A stretch of DNA of 32,116 nucleotides, from NCBI GenBank assembly GCA_003169195.1, contig PMQB01000307.1, positions 1 to 32,116 on the forward strand, read 5' to 3'. A program made the translations under genes and the position numbers. The notes under the pieces are model-generated. The model made no database searches, was not told the origin of the DNA, and saw nothing but the letters and a program-made list of their open reading frames with translations. Positions 1 to 8,029 of the stretch are shown piece after piece (the stretch's first letter is position 1; every line of letters starts with the position of its first letter). The DNA is from Bryobacterales bacterium (GTDB lineage Bacteria > Acidobacteriota > Terriglobia > Bryobacterales > Bryobacteraceae).

Positions 1-881
1 ACTTCCACCGATTCGCGATGAGCCGCGAGTCCATTGGCCAGACTACGCAACTGTACTTGATCGCCGGAGGAGAACCCAGGCGTATCGATCAACAACATTT
101 TCTTGCCGCCGAATTCGGCAAATGCCTGATTGAGTGAGGCGGGGGTATGCAGCGCCTGACAAGGAATACCGGCAATGCGGGCATAACTGGCAAGTTGCTC
201 CCAGCCGCCGATGCGCAAGGTATCGAGAGATAGAAGTTGCAAGGGCAGACGGCCGCGCAGGCCATAGCGCAACGCCAGTTTGACCAAGGTCGTTGTTTTG
301 CCCGATCCGGCAGGCCCTACGAAGATCACGGCGCGCGGATCGGCAACGGAGACGCCGAGAGAGGGGGCAAAGCGCAGACGCTGTTCACACTCGGCGCGTA
401 AGGCGGCTTCAAGCGACGTGCCCGCGCCGCTGCGAGCCATGCGGCTTTCAATCGCCTTGGCTAATTCGGCGGCTAAGTCCTCCGACAGATCGACGCCGGT
501 GAGGCGCGCTACGATTTCGTTTCCATCGGCGCTCAACGTGGCACCTGCGCTCAGAGGAGCGGCGGGACGGCGGTCTACCGAGCGCTTCACCGTCTCTATC
601 TGCTTGCGCAACTCAGCCAGTTCGCGAACCAGATCGTTCGAGCCGCTGCGCGCTTCCTGAGCGGCGCTGTTTGCGGCTGGGGATTTCGCGCTCACTGGCT
701 GGATTTCAGACGTTCGCTCGGCCTCGGGAGGCACCGCGAAGACAATCTCGTAGGCACCCAGCGAACGAAGTTCCATCTCCGTCTTCTTCGAATTCATAAG
801 CATCGCTTCCGGCCCGAGTTCTCGGCGGGCTTTGTCCATGGCTTCTTCCACTGAGTCGGAAAAGTAAGATTTGATTCGCAT
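1..881 (-). CDS. flhF: FlhF, SRP-type GTPase for flagellar placement (partial, C-terminus off the edge)
   Basis: Reading the minus strand from ATG at 881 gives an open frame to the window edge (about 293 residues). It starts MRIKSYFSDSVEEAMDKAR, typical of FlhF. A variable, Ala-rich B-like linker follows (about 50-120), then the N domain and G domain with P-loop GPAGSGKTTT (189-198), the SRP-family DTLRIGGWEQL segment and a DTPG motif. FlhF is a signal-recognition-particle-like GTPase that sets the site and number of flagella at the inner membrane. The ATG directly follows the flhA stop codon (TAA at 884-882), and an AGGA ribosome site lies inside the end of flhA, so the two are translationally coupled. 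The missing part should hold the rest of the G domain. Confidence 0.93.
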   Translation of the reverse strand, partial: MRIKSYFSDSVEEAMDKARRELGPEAMLMNSKKTEMELRSLGAYEIVFAVPPEAERTSEIQPVSAKSPAANSAAQEARSGSNDLVRELAELRKQIETVKRSVDRRPAAPLSAGATLSADGNEIVARLTGVDLSEDLAAELAKAIESRMARSGAGTSLEAALRAECEQRLRFAPSLGVSVADPRAVIFVGPAGSGKTTTLVKLALRYGLRGRLPLQLLSLDTLRIGGWEQLASYARIAGIPCQALHTPASLNQAFAEFGGKKMLLIDTPGFSSGDQVQLRSLANGLAAHRESVE

Positions 882-2960
882 TTATATAGTTCCTAGTGAC
901 AGAATTTTGACGCCCGCAGGCACTTCGTTATGAGAAACCGGGAAAAGGTTTGGCATCTGAGCTTCGACCATCTGCCGGAGGAAGTAGCGCGCTCCGGAAG
1001 AGGTGACTATGACAACGGGCACCTCGCGGCGTTCGATTTTGCGCTCTAAGCGTGTGAGCACTTCGCGTACCACTTGCGGCGACAAAGCAAGGATGCTGTT
1101 TTGTTCGCTATGTTGCACAGCGGATTCGATGGTTTGCTCCACGGAGGACTCAAGGAAATAGGCTGGCAACTCGCCCTTTGGATTGAGATAAGGCTTTACC
1201 ACCTGACGGCGAATCGCCTGCCGCGTATATTCCGTCAAGAGTACGGGGTTACGGGCCGTACCGGCAGCCTCGCTCAAGGCTTCCAAAATGGAAACACCAT
1301 CCCGAATTGAAACGCGTTCACGTAGCAAATTCTGCAGCACTTTCTGTATCGACCCTAATGAGAGCAGTTTGGGGACCAAATCCTCCAGCAGTTTAGGATT
1401 TTCTTGCGCGACCCGATCGCAGAACGTTTTTGCGTCCTGGCGGGAGAACAATTCGCCCGAATAAAGCCGGACCAATTCAGACAGTTGTGTTCCCATCACG
1501 TTGACGGCGTCGACCACCGAATAACCAGCCAAGCGGGCGGCATCGACCTTATCTGCGGGTACCCACAAGGCAGGCAACCCGAAGGCAGGCTCGCGGGTTG
1601 CTTCCCCGGGAAAGTTTTTGTCGGCTTTATTGGTCGGAATAGCCAATTCACAGCCCGGCAGGAGTTCATAGCGGCCAATTTCACTGCCCTTCAGAAGGAT
1701 CAGATATTCACGCGCTTTCAGTCCCAGATTGTCGGTAACACGCACTGGCGGCAGCATATAGCCGAGGGTTGAGACAAACTGGCGGCGGATGGCAGCAATG
1801 CGTTTCAACAGCGGCGAGGTTTTGCCGCCCGCCACTAATCCGGCTAAACCCAGACCGACTTCGATCGCCAACGGTTCCACCCGCAGGAGGGCTTCGAGAT
1901 CTTCTTTAGGAGCGGCTGCCGGTGTGCCGGGAGCTGCGTTTTCCGCCTGAATATTGACAGTAGCGTCAATCTTTTTACGCTTAGCCCAACCGGCCGCGCC
2001 CAGTCCACCACCGAGCAGCAGAAACGGGATCGTAGGCAGTCCAGGAAAGGCAGAGAGCACTATGAGTACACCGGCCGACAGCATCATCGGCTCCGGCTTG
2101 CCGAACAATTGGCGCTTGAATTCTTCACCGACGCGCACGTCGGAATTGGCGCGAGTCACAATCAAGCCGCCCGAAACAGAAATCATCAGTGCCGGTATAA
2201 CAGTGACCAGACCATCGCCGATGGTGAGGACGGTATAAGTTTGCAGCGCACGCTTCAGTTCCATTCCGTGCTGCAGAACGCCGATGAGAAAGCCAGCAAT
2301 GATGTTGATGGAGGTGATCAGAATACTGGCAATGGCATCGCGCTGCGTGAAACGCGAGGCACCGTCCATGGAACCGTAGAACTCGGCTTCGGCGGCTAAT
2401 TGTTTGCGACGTAGGCGAGCCTGGTTTTCATCAATCAGTCCGGCGTTCATCTCGGCATCAATCGACATTTGCTTACCGGGCATCGCGTCCAAGGTAAAGC
2501 GCGCCGACACTTCGGAAATACGCACGGCGCCGTGATTGATGACGACGTATTGAATGGCAATGAGAATCAGAAAAATGACGGCGCCAATCACATAATTGCC
2601 GCCGACGACGAAGTTGCCGAAAGCCTCAATGACGCTGCCCGCCGCAGCCGTGCCGCTGTTGCCGTTGAGCAGGATTAGGCGCGCCGAACTCACGTTCAGA
2701 GCCAAGCGGAATAGGGTCAGCAAAAGGAGAGCGGTTGGGAAGACATTAAATTCGACCGGCTTGAGAATGTACATCGTGACCATCATCACGATGACGGACA
2801 TCATGATGTCGACGACGATCAAGAGATCGAGCAGCACGGCAGGCATGGGCGTGATCAAGGCAATGACAATGGCAAGCACCGCAATGGGTACGGCCATATC
2901 GCCCAGATCAGGTAGCGAGAACTTTTTGGCGCCGGCCAGGGCTTGGGGTTGGGTGGACAT
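882..2960 (-). CDS. flhA: FlhA, flagellar type III export gate protein
   Basis: 692 residues, the usual FlhA length. The N-terminal half carries about eight hydrophobic segments beginning near residue 23. The conserved FHIPEP-family cytoplasmic loop is clear (RISEVSARFTLDAMPGKQMS, then IDAEMNAGLI and a RRKQLAAEAEFYGSMDGASRF stretch). The C-terminal half (about 350-692) is the soluble domain that forms the nonameric export ring and docks chaperone-substrate complexes. FlhA couples proton flow to export of rod, hook and filament subunits. It lies 24 bp downstream of flhB and abuts flhF, in the usual fliP-Q-R-flhB-A-F order. Nothing looks damaged. Confidence 0.97.
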   Translation of the reverse strand: MSTQPQALAGAKKFSLPDLGDMAVPIAVLAIVIALITPMPAVLLDLLIVVDIMMSVIVMMVTMYILKPVEFNVFPTALLLLTLFRLALNVSSARLILLNGNSGTAAAGSVIEAFGNFVVGGNYVIGAVIFLILIAIQYVVINHGAVRISEVSARFTLDAMPGKQMSIDAEMNAGLIDENQARLRRKQLAAEAEFYGSMDGASRFTQRDAIASILITSINIIAGFLIGVLQHGMELKRALQTYTVLTIGDGLVTVIPALMISVSGGLIVTRANSDVRVGEEFKRQLFGKPEPMMLSAGVLIVLSAFPGLPTIPFLLLGGGLGAAGWAKRKKIDATVNIQAENAAPGTPAAAPKEDLEALLRVEPLAIEVGLGLAGLVAGGKTSPLLKRIAAIRRQFVSTLGYMLPPVRVTDNLGLKAREYLILLKGSEIGRYELLPGCELAIPTNKADKNFPGEATREPAFGLPALWVPADKVDAARLAGYSVVDAVNVMGTQLSELVRLYSGELFSRQDAKTFCDRVAQENPKLLEDLVPKLLSLGSIQKVLQNLLRERVSIRDGVSILEALSEAAGTARNPVLLTEYTRQAIRRQVVKPYLNPKGELPAYFLESSVEQTIESAVQHSEQNSILALSPQVVREVLTRLERKIERREVPVVIVTSSGARYFLRQMVEAQMPNLFPVSHNEVPAGVKILSLGTI

Positions 2961-2984
2961 CGGGGACGCTTGTGTTTCCTTTTC

Positions 2985-4040
2985 CTAAGGCAATTTACGG
3001 CCCATCAGTCGGTAAACATAGGCTAGGATTTCAGCAATAGCCTTATAGAACTCGGGGGATATAGCGCTGCCGACCTCGACAGCGCCGTAGAGAGCACGCG
3101 CGAGGGGCGGATTTTCTACAATCGGCACTTCGTTTTCGACGGCAACTTGGCGAATGCGGAGAGCCAGCCAATTCTTACCCTTTGCCACCACGATGGGGGA
3201 GGCCATGGTTTCACTGTCAAAGCGGATGGCGACGGCGAAGTGGGTGGGATTGACAATGACGGCGGTGGCTTTGGGAACCTGCTGCATCATGCGACGCCGC
3301 AGCAGGTCGCGCCGGAGTTTACGAATGCGTTGTTTTATGTGCGGATCGCCTTCGTTGCCTTTGTTCTCCTGCTTGATTTCGTGCTTGGTCATCTTGAGGC
3401 CTTTCATCTGTTTGCGATAGTTCTGGAACAGATCGAAGGCACCGAACAGAATGAATAGCGCGGCCGCTTTCCACAACAGGCTATCGACCGCATCACCTAT
3501 TTGTGCGGCAGCGGCACGCACGCTGCCCAACGGCAGGCGCAGCAAGGCCTCGGCGTGGTCGGAGAGAAATGATTTCAGAAAAAGACCGAGCAGGACAATC
3601 AACGCTATGGCTTCGCCGACGGCTTTCAGGTTCTGTCCGGGCAGGTCTTTCAAGCGGGAGAGCGGGTTCAGACGTTCGATGTTGGGCGCTAGCCGTCCCA
3701 GGCTAAAGCCTAGGCGCGTCACCGCCAGTTGAGCGGCCAACGTAGCAAAAAAGAGCGCGGCGCCCATAGCCAAAAGAGGTGTAAGGGTTTCGAGGAATAA
3801 GTTCTGCAACAGCACCGGCCACGCGAGCGGGCTGATATCGCCGGTCAGGGACGTTTGGTATAAACGCACCAACGCGTGGCTGAGGCGTTCGCTCCAAGCG
3901 GGCAGAATGCTGCCAATCAACGTAACAAATATCAGGAATTGCACGGCGCTCAGAGCCCCGCGCGAAGATAAAAATTGACCATCGTCACGCGCCTTCTTCA
4001 GGCGCTGCGGTGTCGGTTTTTCTGTTTTCTCGCCCGCCAT
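2985..4040 (-). CDS. flhB: FlhB, export specificity switch protein
   Basis: 351 residues. It opens MAGEKTEKPTPQRLKKARDDGQ, the hallmark amphipathic N-terminus of FlhB/YscU proteins, followed by four membrane helices (roughly 30-50, 88-110, 140-160, 185-205). The charged linker leads to the autocleavage motif NPTH at 264-267, which is intact. FlhB sits in the export gate and, after cleavage between Asn and Pro, switches substrate from rod/hook to filament proteins together with FliK. It starts 9 bp after fliR, so co-translation is likely. The C-terminal tail after the cleavage site is about 85 residues, normal for the family. Confidence 0.97.
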   Translation of the reverse strand: MAGEKTEKPTPQRLKKARDDGQFLSSRGALSAVQFLIFVTLIGSILPAWSERLSHALVRLYQTSLTGDISPLAWPVLLQNLFLETLTPLLAMGAALFFATLAAQLAVTRLGFSLGRLAPNIERLNPLSRLKDLPGQNLKAVGEAIALIVLLGLFLKSFLSDHAEALLRLPLGSVRAAAAQIGDAVDSLLWKAAALFILFGAFDLFQNYRKQMKGLKMTKHEIKQENKGNEGDPHIKQRIRKLRRDLLRRRMMQQVPKATAVIVNPTHFAVAIRFDSETMASPIVVAKGKNWLALRIRQVAVENEVPIVENPPLARALYGAVEVGSAISPEFYKAIAEILAYVYRLMGRKLP

Positions 4041-4049
4041 ACTCCGCCG

Positions 4050-4814
4050 TTACCTCTGCCGCAAGACGGACAAAACCTGCTCGGCGTATTGCAAATAGAG
4101 GCCGGGAATGATCTTAAGTAAAGCAGCCAGCGCTCCAAGACTGAGAAGCATTTTGAGCGGCGCTGAACTGTGCCCCAATTGCAGAGAACTGCTGAGACGG
4201 CCCACGAGTGCCAGAGCGATTTCACACAATAAAAGGAGACCCAGGACGGGAAAAGCCAGCCGCAACGCGAGCGCAAACACATTCGCGCCTAATCCAACGA
4301 CAGTGGTGACGAGTGCGCGCGTCAACATGAAGTGACCCGGCGGGTGGAGTTGCAAACTCAACGCCAGCGCGCGCAGGATTTGATGATCCAGGCCAAAGGC
4401 AAAGAACAGCAAACCACCGCTGAGACGGGCGACTACTTGCAATACATCGGAATCGGCTTGCGTTGTCGGATCGACTACCGAGGCATAGCCGTAACCTGCT
4501 TGCAGTCCTATCAGTTGTGCGCTCAAGGTCAGAGCTTCCGCCAAGAAGCCTACCAGCAAACCGGCCGCCAAGCCGAACGCTGCTTCACCGGCGAGCCAGA
4601 CGGCGAACAGGCCGGTTGTCACAACCCGCACATCAACCTCTGGCCAATAGGGGAAAAGGGCGAGCGCCGCAGCCATGGCAAAAGCGGCGCGGGCCAGCGC
4701 CGGGGTGGCGTCGCGCACGGGCAGTGGAAGAAAGAAGAACACGCCCGCCACACGCGCCAAGACGAGTCCGAAGGCGAGCGGGAGTCCCGCTGGAATACTG
4801 AGGGGTGGCGGCAT
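4050..4814 (-). CDS. fliR: FliR, flagellar export gate subunit
   Basis: 254 residues, almost wholly hydrophobic with about six predicted membrane segments, beginning MPPPLSIPAGLPLAFGLVLARVAG and containing the FliR-typical segment LIGLQAGYGYASVVDPTTQ (about 101-119). FliR is one copy in the FliP5-FliQ4-FliR1 channel through which unfolded flagellar proteins leave the cytoplasm. It lies 15 bp after fliQ and 9 bp before flhB on the minus strand. Length and composition match the family (about 255-260). Identification rests on the signature segment, hydrophobic pattern and operon position. Confidence 0.95.
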   Translation of the reverse strand: MPPPLSIPAGLPLAFGLVLARVAGVFFFLPLPVRDATPALARAAFAMAAALALFPYWPEVDVRVVTTGLFAVWLAGEAAFGLAAGLLVGFLAEALTLSAQLIGLQAGYGYASVVDPTTQADSDVLQVVARLSGGLLFFAFGLDHQILRALALSLQLHPPGHFMLTRALVTTVVGLGANVFALALRLAFPVLGLLLLCEIALALVGRLSSSLQLGHSSAPLKMLLSLGALAALLKIIPGLYLQYAEQVLSVLRQR

Positions 4815-4829
4815 CTGGCGGCTGCCTGG

Positions 4830-5099
4830 TTAGTGCGCAAATTTCGAGAGGTCGCGCATGACAGACAAGGCGTAACCGGTGGCGCGGTTCAGCATCCAAG
4901 GCATCAAAAACAGGAAGCCGGCGAGACAAGCAGTAAGTCGAGGGACAGTGCTAAAAACTTGATCCTGGAGAGAGGTGGCAATCTGGATCACGTTGATTAC
5001 GATGCCGAGCACGAAAGAAATAATGAGCAGCGGGGCACAGATAAAAAATGCCGCTAACAGGGCGTCGCTCACGACATGCATAGCCATTTGAGGTGTCAT
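4830..5099 (-). CDS. fliQ: FliQ, flagellar export gate subunit
   Basis: 89 residues, exactly the FliQ size, with two long hydrophobic hairpin helices (about 13-38 and 55-75). The intervening segment INVIQIATSLQDQVFSTVPRL matches the conserved FliQ core (normally TQI-E-TL-F-PK). FliQ packs around FliP/FliR in the export gate. It lies between fliP and fliR. Unlike the other genes of this operon it is separated from its upstream neighbour fliP by 100 bp containing two hairpins, so it may have its own mRNA processing or translational control. Confidence 0.95.
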   Translation of the reverse strand: MTPQMAMHVVSDALLAAFFICAPLLIISFVLGIVINVIQIATSLQDQVFSTVPRLTACLAGFLFLMPWMLNRATGYALSVMRDLSKFAH

Positions 5100-5127
5100 T
5101 TGTAACTCCGTATCTAAAGTGGAAGAC

Positions 5128-5155
5128 CTACCTAGTCCATCGGCAGATTAGGTAG
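5128..5155 (-). other. Hairpin 1 in the fliP-fliQ gap
   Basis: CTACCTA at 5128-5134 pairs perfectly with TAGGTAG at 5149-5155 around a 14-nt loop. It has no following T tract on the minus strand, so it does not look like a rho-independent terminator. A role in mRNA processing or masking upstream of fliQ is inference. Confidence 0.4.
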
Positions 5156-5161
5156 AGTGCT

Positions 5162-5193
5162 GCAGCAGCAATCGAAACCTAATTCGCTGCTGC
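5162..5193 (-). other. Hairpin 2 in the fliP-fliQ gap
   Basis: GCAGCAGC at 5162-5169 pairs with GCTGCTGC at 5186-5193, an 8-bp GC-rich stem with a 16-nt loop, just downstream of the fliP stop on the minus strand. No T run follows. With hairpin 1 it fills most of the only sizeable gap in the export-gate gene run. Confidence 0.45.
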
Positions 5194-5199
5194 GACGGG

Positions 5200-5946
5200 C
5201 TAAGAGCCGAGAAATGTCTTCATCAACGAGCCGATGACCAGGTTCCAGCCGTCCACCAATACAAAGAGAAGAATTTTGAAGGGCGCCGAGACCATGGCCG
5301 GCGGTAACTGCATCATGCCGATTGATAGCGTCACGGAAGCAACGGCAATATCGATGACCAGGAAGGGCAGAAACAAAACAGCGCCGATCTGAAAGCCGGC
5401 TTTCAGCTCTGAGAGGATATAGGCAGGGATTAGGACTTTGAGGGTTAAATCCGAAGAATGGCGGGGCGCGGGCTCATGTCCGATCTCTAGAAAAAGCTGA
5501 ATGTCGCGCTCGCGCGCAAAGCGCAGTAGGAATGTGCGCAGAGGGGCGGAACCTTGATCAAAGGCTTGCGCCGCGTTGATCTCTCCTTTTTCGAGCGGTT
5601 CCCAGGCATGGGTATACATTTCCGAGAAAACCGGTTGGACGATGAGAATCGAAAGAAAGAGAGCCAGCCCTGCCAGAACTTGGTTGGAGGGAGCGGTCTG
5701 GGTGCCGAGTGCCTGCCGCAGAAAATGCAGCACGATGGAGATACGCAAGAACGGCGTGATACAAACCATGACGGCGGGTAGCATGCTGAGAAGTGTGAGC
5801 CCAAGAGCGATTTGTAGCGGTGCGGAAAGACCGATGCCATGCCCGGACAAGCCAACCGTGATGCCAAGCGCATCCAGCGGACCGGTTGGGGCGGCCGCCC
5901 GCGAAACGCCCGCGAAGAGAATAAGCGAAGTGAGCAAACGTAGCAT
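5200..5946 (-). CDS. fliP: FliP, flagellar export gate subunit
   Basis: 248 residues. A cleavable-type signal sequence (MLRLLTSLILFAGVSRAAA) is followed by the highly conserved FliP core: LLSMLPAVMVCITPFLRISIV (about 53-73), then VLHFLRQALGTQTAPSNQVLAGLALFL, the FSEMY segment, the soluble middle domain and two C-terminal hydrophobic segments. Five FliP copies form the main body of the export channel. The start ATG shares its first base with the fliO stop codon (TGATG), which indicates translational coupling. Length fits the family (about 245-255). Confidence 0.97.
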   Translation of the reverse strand: MLRLLTSLILFAGVSRAAAPTGPLDALGITVGLSGHGIGLSAPLQIALGLTLLSMLPAVMVCITPFLRISIVLHFLRQALGTQTAPSNQVLAGLALFLSILIVQPVFSEMYTHAWEPLEKGEINAAQAFDQGSAPLRTFLLRFARERDIQLFLEIGHEPAPRHSSDLTLKVLIPAYILSELKAGFQIGAVLFLPFLVIDIAVASVTLSIGMMQLPPAMVSAPFKILLFVLVDGWNLVIGSLMKTFLGS

Positions 5947-6248
5947 CAGTGCGCCCCGCCCGCAGCGGAATGAGCATCGGAAGAGGATTCGGTCAGATCA
6001 GCCAACGTGCTGCAACCGCCGGGCGAAACCGCTACGACCAACAAACGACCGGCGCAGGCCACCAAATGCAAAGAGTGTTGACCGGTGAGGGGAACGCGTT
6101 CGACGACGCGCATTTGTTTGGTAGCGCGCCCAGCACTGGGCGCGACCAAGCGCAGCGAGAGCGCTGCCAGGCCCTTGCGGCGTGCCAGCCACAAGAGCCC
6201 GAAGAGCAGCGACAGAACGAAAAAAACAGCGAGAGCCGGGGACAGCAT
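5946..6248 (-). CDS. fliO: FliO, export gate assembly chaperone
   Basis: 100 residues with one N-terminal membrane helix (MLSPALAVFFVLSLLFGLLWLARR), then a small cytoplasmic domain with the pattern RVVERVPLTGQHSLHLVACAGRLLVVAVSPGG, which is the FliO/FliZ core (conserved L-G-x-x-hydrophobic strand pattern). FliO helps FliP assemble. It sits directly upstream of fliP with a one-base overlap, the canonical position. It is near the short end of the family. Gene context strengthens an otherwise weakly conserved sequence. Confidence 0.88.
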   Translation of the reverse strand: MLSPALAVFFVLSLLFGLLWLARRKGLAALSLRLVAPSAGRATKQMRVVERVPLTGQHSLHLVACAGRLLVVAVSPGGCSTLADLTESSSDAHSAAGGAH

Positions 6249-6260
6249 TTTAGAGTCTTT

Positions 6261-7529
6261 CTAGTGAATGAGTTGCATGAGATCTTGATCCATGTTGTTC
6301 GCCGTTGAGATAACGCGCGAACTCGCTTGATAGGCGCTTTGATAGACGATCAAGTTCGTGAATTGCGTTGCCATATCAACATTCGAACTTTCGAGAGAGC
6401 CGCCGAGAATCTGGCCGCGACCGCCACTCTGGGGTGCGCCAATGGCTGGAGTCGCAGTATTGGTGGAGACGGCGAAGTTATTGTCGCCGACATTTTCAAG
6501 CGAGGTTGGATTCTGGATATTGGCCATCGCCAGTTGCGCCTCCACTTTTTGCTGGCCGTTCGAATAAATCGCCACCACTTGACCGCCGGTTTGAATAGCG
6601 ACCGAGTTTAACTGAGCGGCTTGACTGCCGTCTTGCGTCGAGGAGCCGAGGTTGGAGGTCTGAGCGTATTGGGTCAGGAGGCCATTGCCGTTCGAATCAA
6701 ATTGATTCCAGTTGATGCTCATATTCGCCGCGCCGTCGGCAAGGCCGTTGATATTGACAGCAACCGGCGCGGTGCCACCGGCGTTGCTCAGCGTGCCGTC
6801 AGAATTAAACGTAACCGTGCCGGGCGCTGCCAGCACCGACTGTTGCGTGCCGACGGTTCCACCCGTTAGATCACCACCCGGAATTGTTACATCGTAACTC
6901 CAGGTATTGGGAGAAGCGGCGCTGCGTGTGAAGGTGATCGCCAGTTCATGCGTATTGCCGAGGGAATCCACCACCTGCATCGGTGCGGAAAAAGTGCCAG
7001 TGGAAGTTGACGCCACAGCGGTGGCACTCAAATTCGCGTCAATCGAAAAGTTTTGCGTGGCTTGCGGAGCCAGTGTGGTGCCCGCCGGCAACACAATGTT
7101 CCCGGTGGCGCCGGACGTGCTGATGGTGCCGTTGGCGGCCGCCGTCCAGCCTTGCACATTTTCGCCGGTTTGCGTTTGCAGAACACCGGCAGCATTTTGC
7201 GTAAAGTTGCCGTCGCGCGTAAACAACTGCTGGTTGCTCGGGCTATTAACGACAAAGAAGCCATTGCCCTGAATCGCAGTCGAAAGCGGCGCGGTGCTGC
7301 TTTGGATGGCGCCTTGTGTGAACAACTGGTTATTCACGGGCAGGCTCACGCCCAAGCCGGTCTGGTAGTTGCTCGCGTCGCCGATGTACTGACTGAATAG
7401 ATCTTTAAAATCGACGTCGCTGCCCTTGAAGCCGTCCGTATTCATGTTCGCCAAATTGTTGCCGGTGGTGTTGATCGCCTCCGACTCGGCTTGTAACGAA
7501 GATAGTGCGATGGAGAAGACACTAGACAT
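6261..7529 (-). CDS. flgE: FlgE, flagellar hook protein
   Basis: 422 residues from ATG at 7529, giving MSSVFSIALSSLQAESEAINTTGNNLANMNTDGFKGSDVDF, the classic rod/hook N-terminus with the ANN-like motif. The open frame extends 82 codons further upstream, but that stretch is Pro/Arg-rich and unlike FlgE, so the MSSVF start is preferred; an AGGAAGGGA sits about 15 nt upstream. The centre (about 140-330) is the variable surface domain, and the C-terminus (GGRGQILGGSLESSNVDMAT, then [24 protein letters not shown]) is the conserved D0 helix. FlgE polymerises into the hook outside the outer membrane. It lies 12 bp upstream of fliO, an unusual but sensible co-operonic link of hook and export gate. 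Confidence 0.96.
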   Translation of the reverse strand: MSSVFSIALSSLQAESEAINTTGNNLANMNTDGFKGSDVDFKDLFSQYIGDASNYQTGLGVSLPVNNQLFTQGAIQSSTAPLSTAIQGNGFFVVNSPSNQQLFTRDGNFTQNAAGVLQTQTGENVQGWTAAANGTISTSGATGNIVLPAGTTLAPQATQNFSIDANLSATAVASTSTGTFSAPMQVVDSLGNTHELAITFTRSAASPNTWSYDVTIPGGDLTGGTVGTQQSVLAAPGTVTFNSDGTLSNAGGTAPVAVNINGLADGAANMSINWNQFDSNGNGLLTQYAQTSNLGSSTQDGSQAAQLNSVAIQTGGQVVAIYSNGQQKVEAQLAMANIQNPTSLENVGDNNFAVSTNTATPAIGAPQSGGRGQILGGSLESSNVDMATQFTNLIVYQSAYQASSRVISTANNMDQDLMQLIH

Positions 7530-7588
7530 AAACTGATTTAGATTCCCTTCCTGGTTCTTTGAACTTGGTAAAAAATGCAGCCGCGTAA

Positions 7589-7623
7589 GGGGAAGGTGCA
7601 GGTCGGATGAACCTGACTTCCCC
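7589..7623 (-). terminator. Strong hairpin between flgD and flgE (attenuator-like)
   Basis: GGGGAAG at 7589-7595 pairs with CTTCCCC at 7617-7623, and inside it CAGGT (7599-7603) pairs with ACCTG (7611-7615) around a 7-nt loop. On the minus strand the stem is followed about 10 nt later by a run of six T (7569-7579 region). A second short stem, CCCCT/AGGGG at 7621-7632 right after the flgD stop, shares bases with it, so the two structures exclude each other. This could be a partial terminator setting the FlgD/FlgE ratio. Confidence 0.5.
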
Positions 7624-7632
7624 CTAGAGGGG

Positions 7633-7992
7633 CTAACCACCAGAAGTGGTATTCGTAGCGGTTGTTCCGCTGGTGGAGGTTGTCCCACTGTTGTCAGTGG
7701 CCGCCACGGTGCCGCCCGACGGCACGCTGCCGAGGAATTTATTGCTGATGGCGTCGACATCCTGCCGGACAGCAAGGTTCTGTTCTACATCGCTGAATGT
7801 CGCGAGTTGGGTCACGAACTCGGTGCCCTGGACAGGCTGGGTCGGATCCTGATTCTGCAATTGGGCCACGAGCAATTGCAGAAAGGTCTGCTGGCTCGCG
7901 AGTGAATTCGAGCCGCTCGCGCTGCTGGCGGCGGCTGCGGTGGTGGTGGACGCGGCCGTCGTTGACGGAAGCGTTGTTCCTATGGATGCCAT
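7633..7992 (-). CDS. flgD: FlgD, hook cap / hook scaffolding protein (short form)
   Basis: 119 residues from ATG at 7992, which has a GGGAGAA ribosome site 8 nt upstream; the frame is open further upstream but would add a non-FlgD stretch. The conserved FlgD N-terminal core is plain: SQQTFLQLLVAQLQNQDPTQPVQGTEFVTQLATFSDVEQ (about 34-73). After residue 90 the protein is a Ser/Thr/Gly tail (TSTSGTTATNTTSGG) and ends. The Tudor-like and fibronectin-like domains of the usual 220-residue FlgD are missing. FlgD caps the growing hook and is exported by the gate encoded downstream. The short form may be normal in this lineage. Confidence 0.9.
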   Translation of the reverse strand: MASIGTTLPSTTAASTTTAAAASSASGSNSLASQQTFLQLLVAQLQNQDPTQPVQGTEFVTQLATFSDVEQNLAVRQDVDAISNKFLGSVPSGGTVAATDNSGTTSTSGTTATNTTSGG

Positions 7993-8029
7993 TGAGTGAT
8001 TCTCCCTATGAAAACTGACTTGGAATTTG

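Noticed and set aside
4332-5057. A 241-codon plus-strand open frame opposite fliR and fliQ.
   Set aside because: It is the antisense shadow of two clearly recognised genes, with a Gln/Arg/Glu-rich composition and no family pattern.
7530-7775. An 82-codon N-terminal extension of flgE.
   Set aside because: The extension is Pro/Arg/Ser-rich, crosses the flgD-flgE hairpin and the flgD stop, and FlgE proteins begin at the MSSVF-type start.
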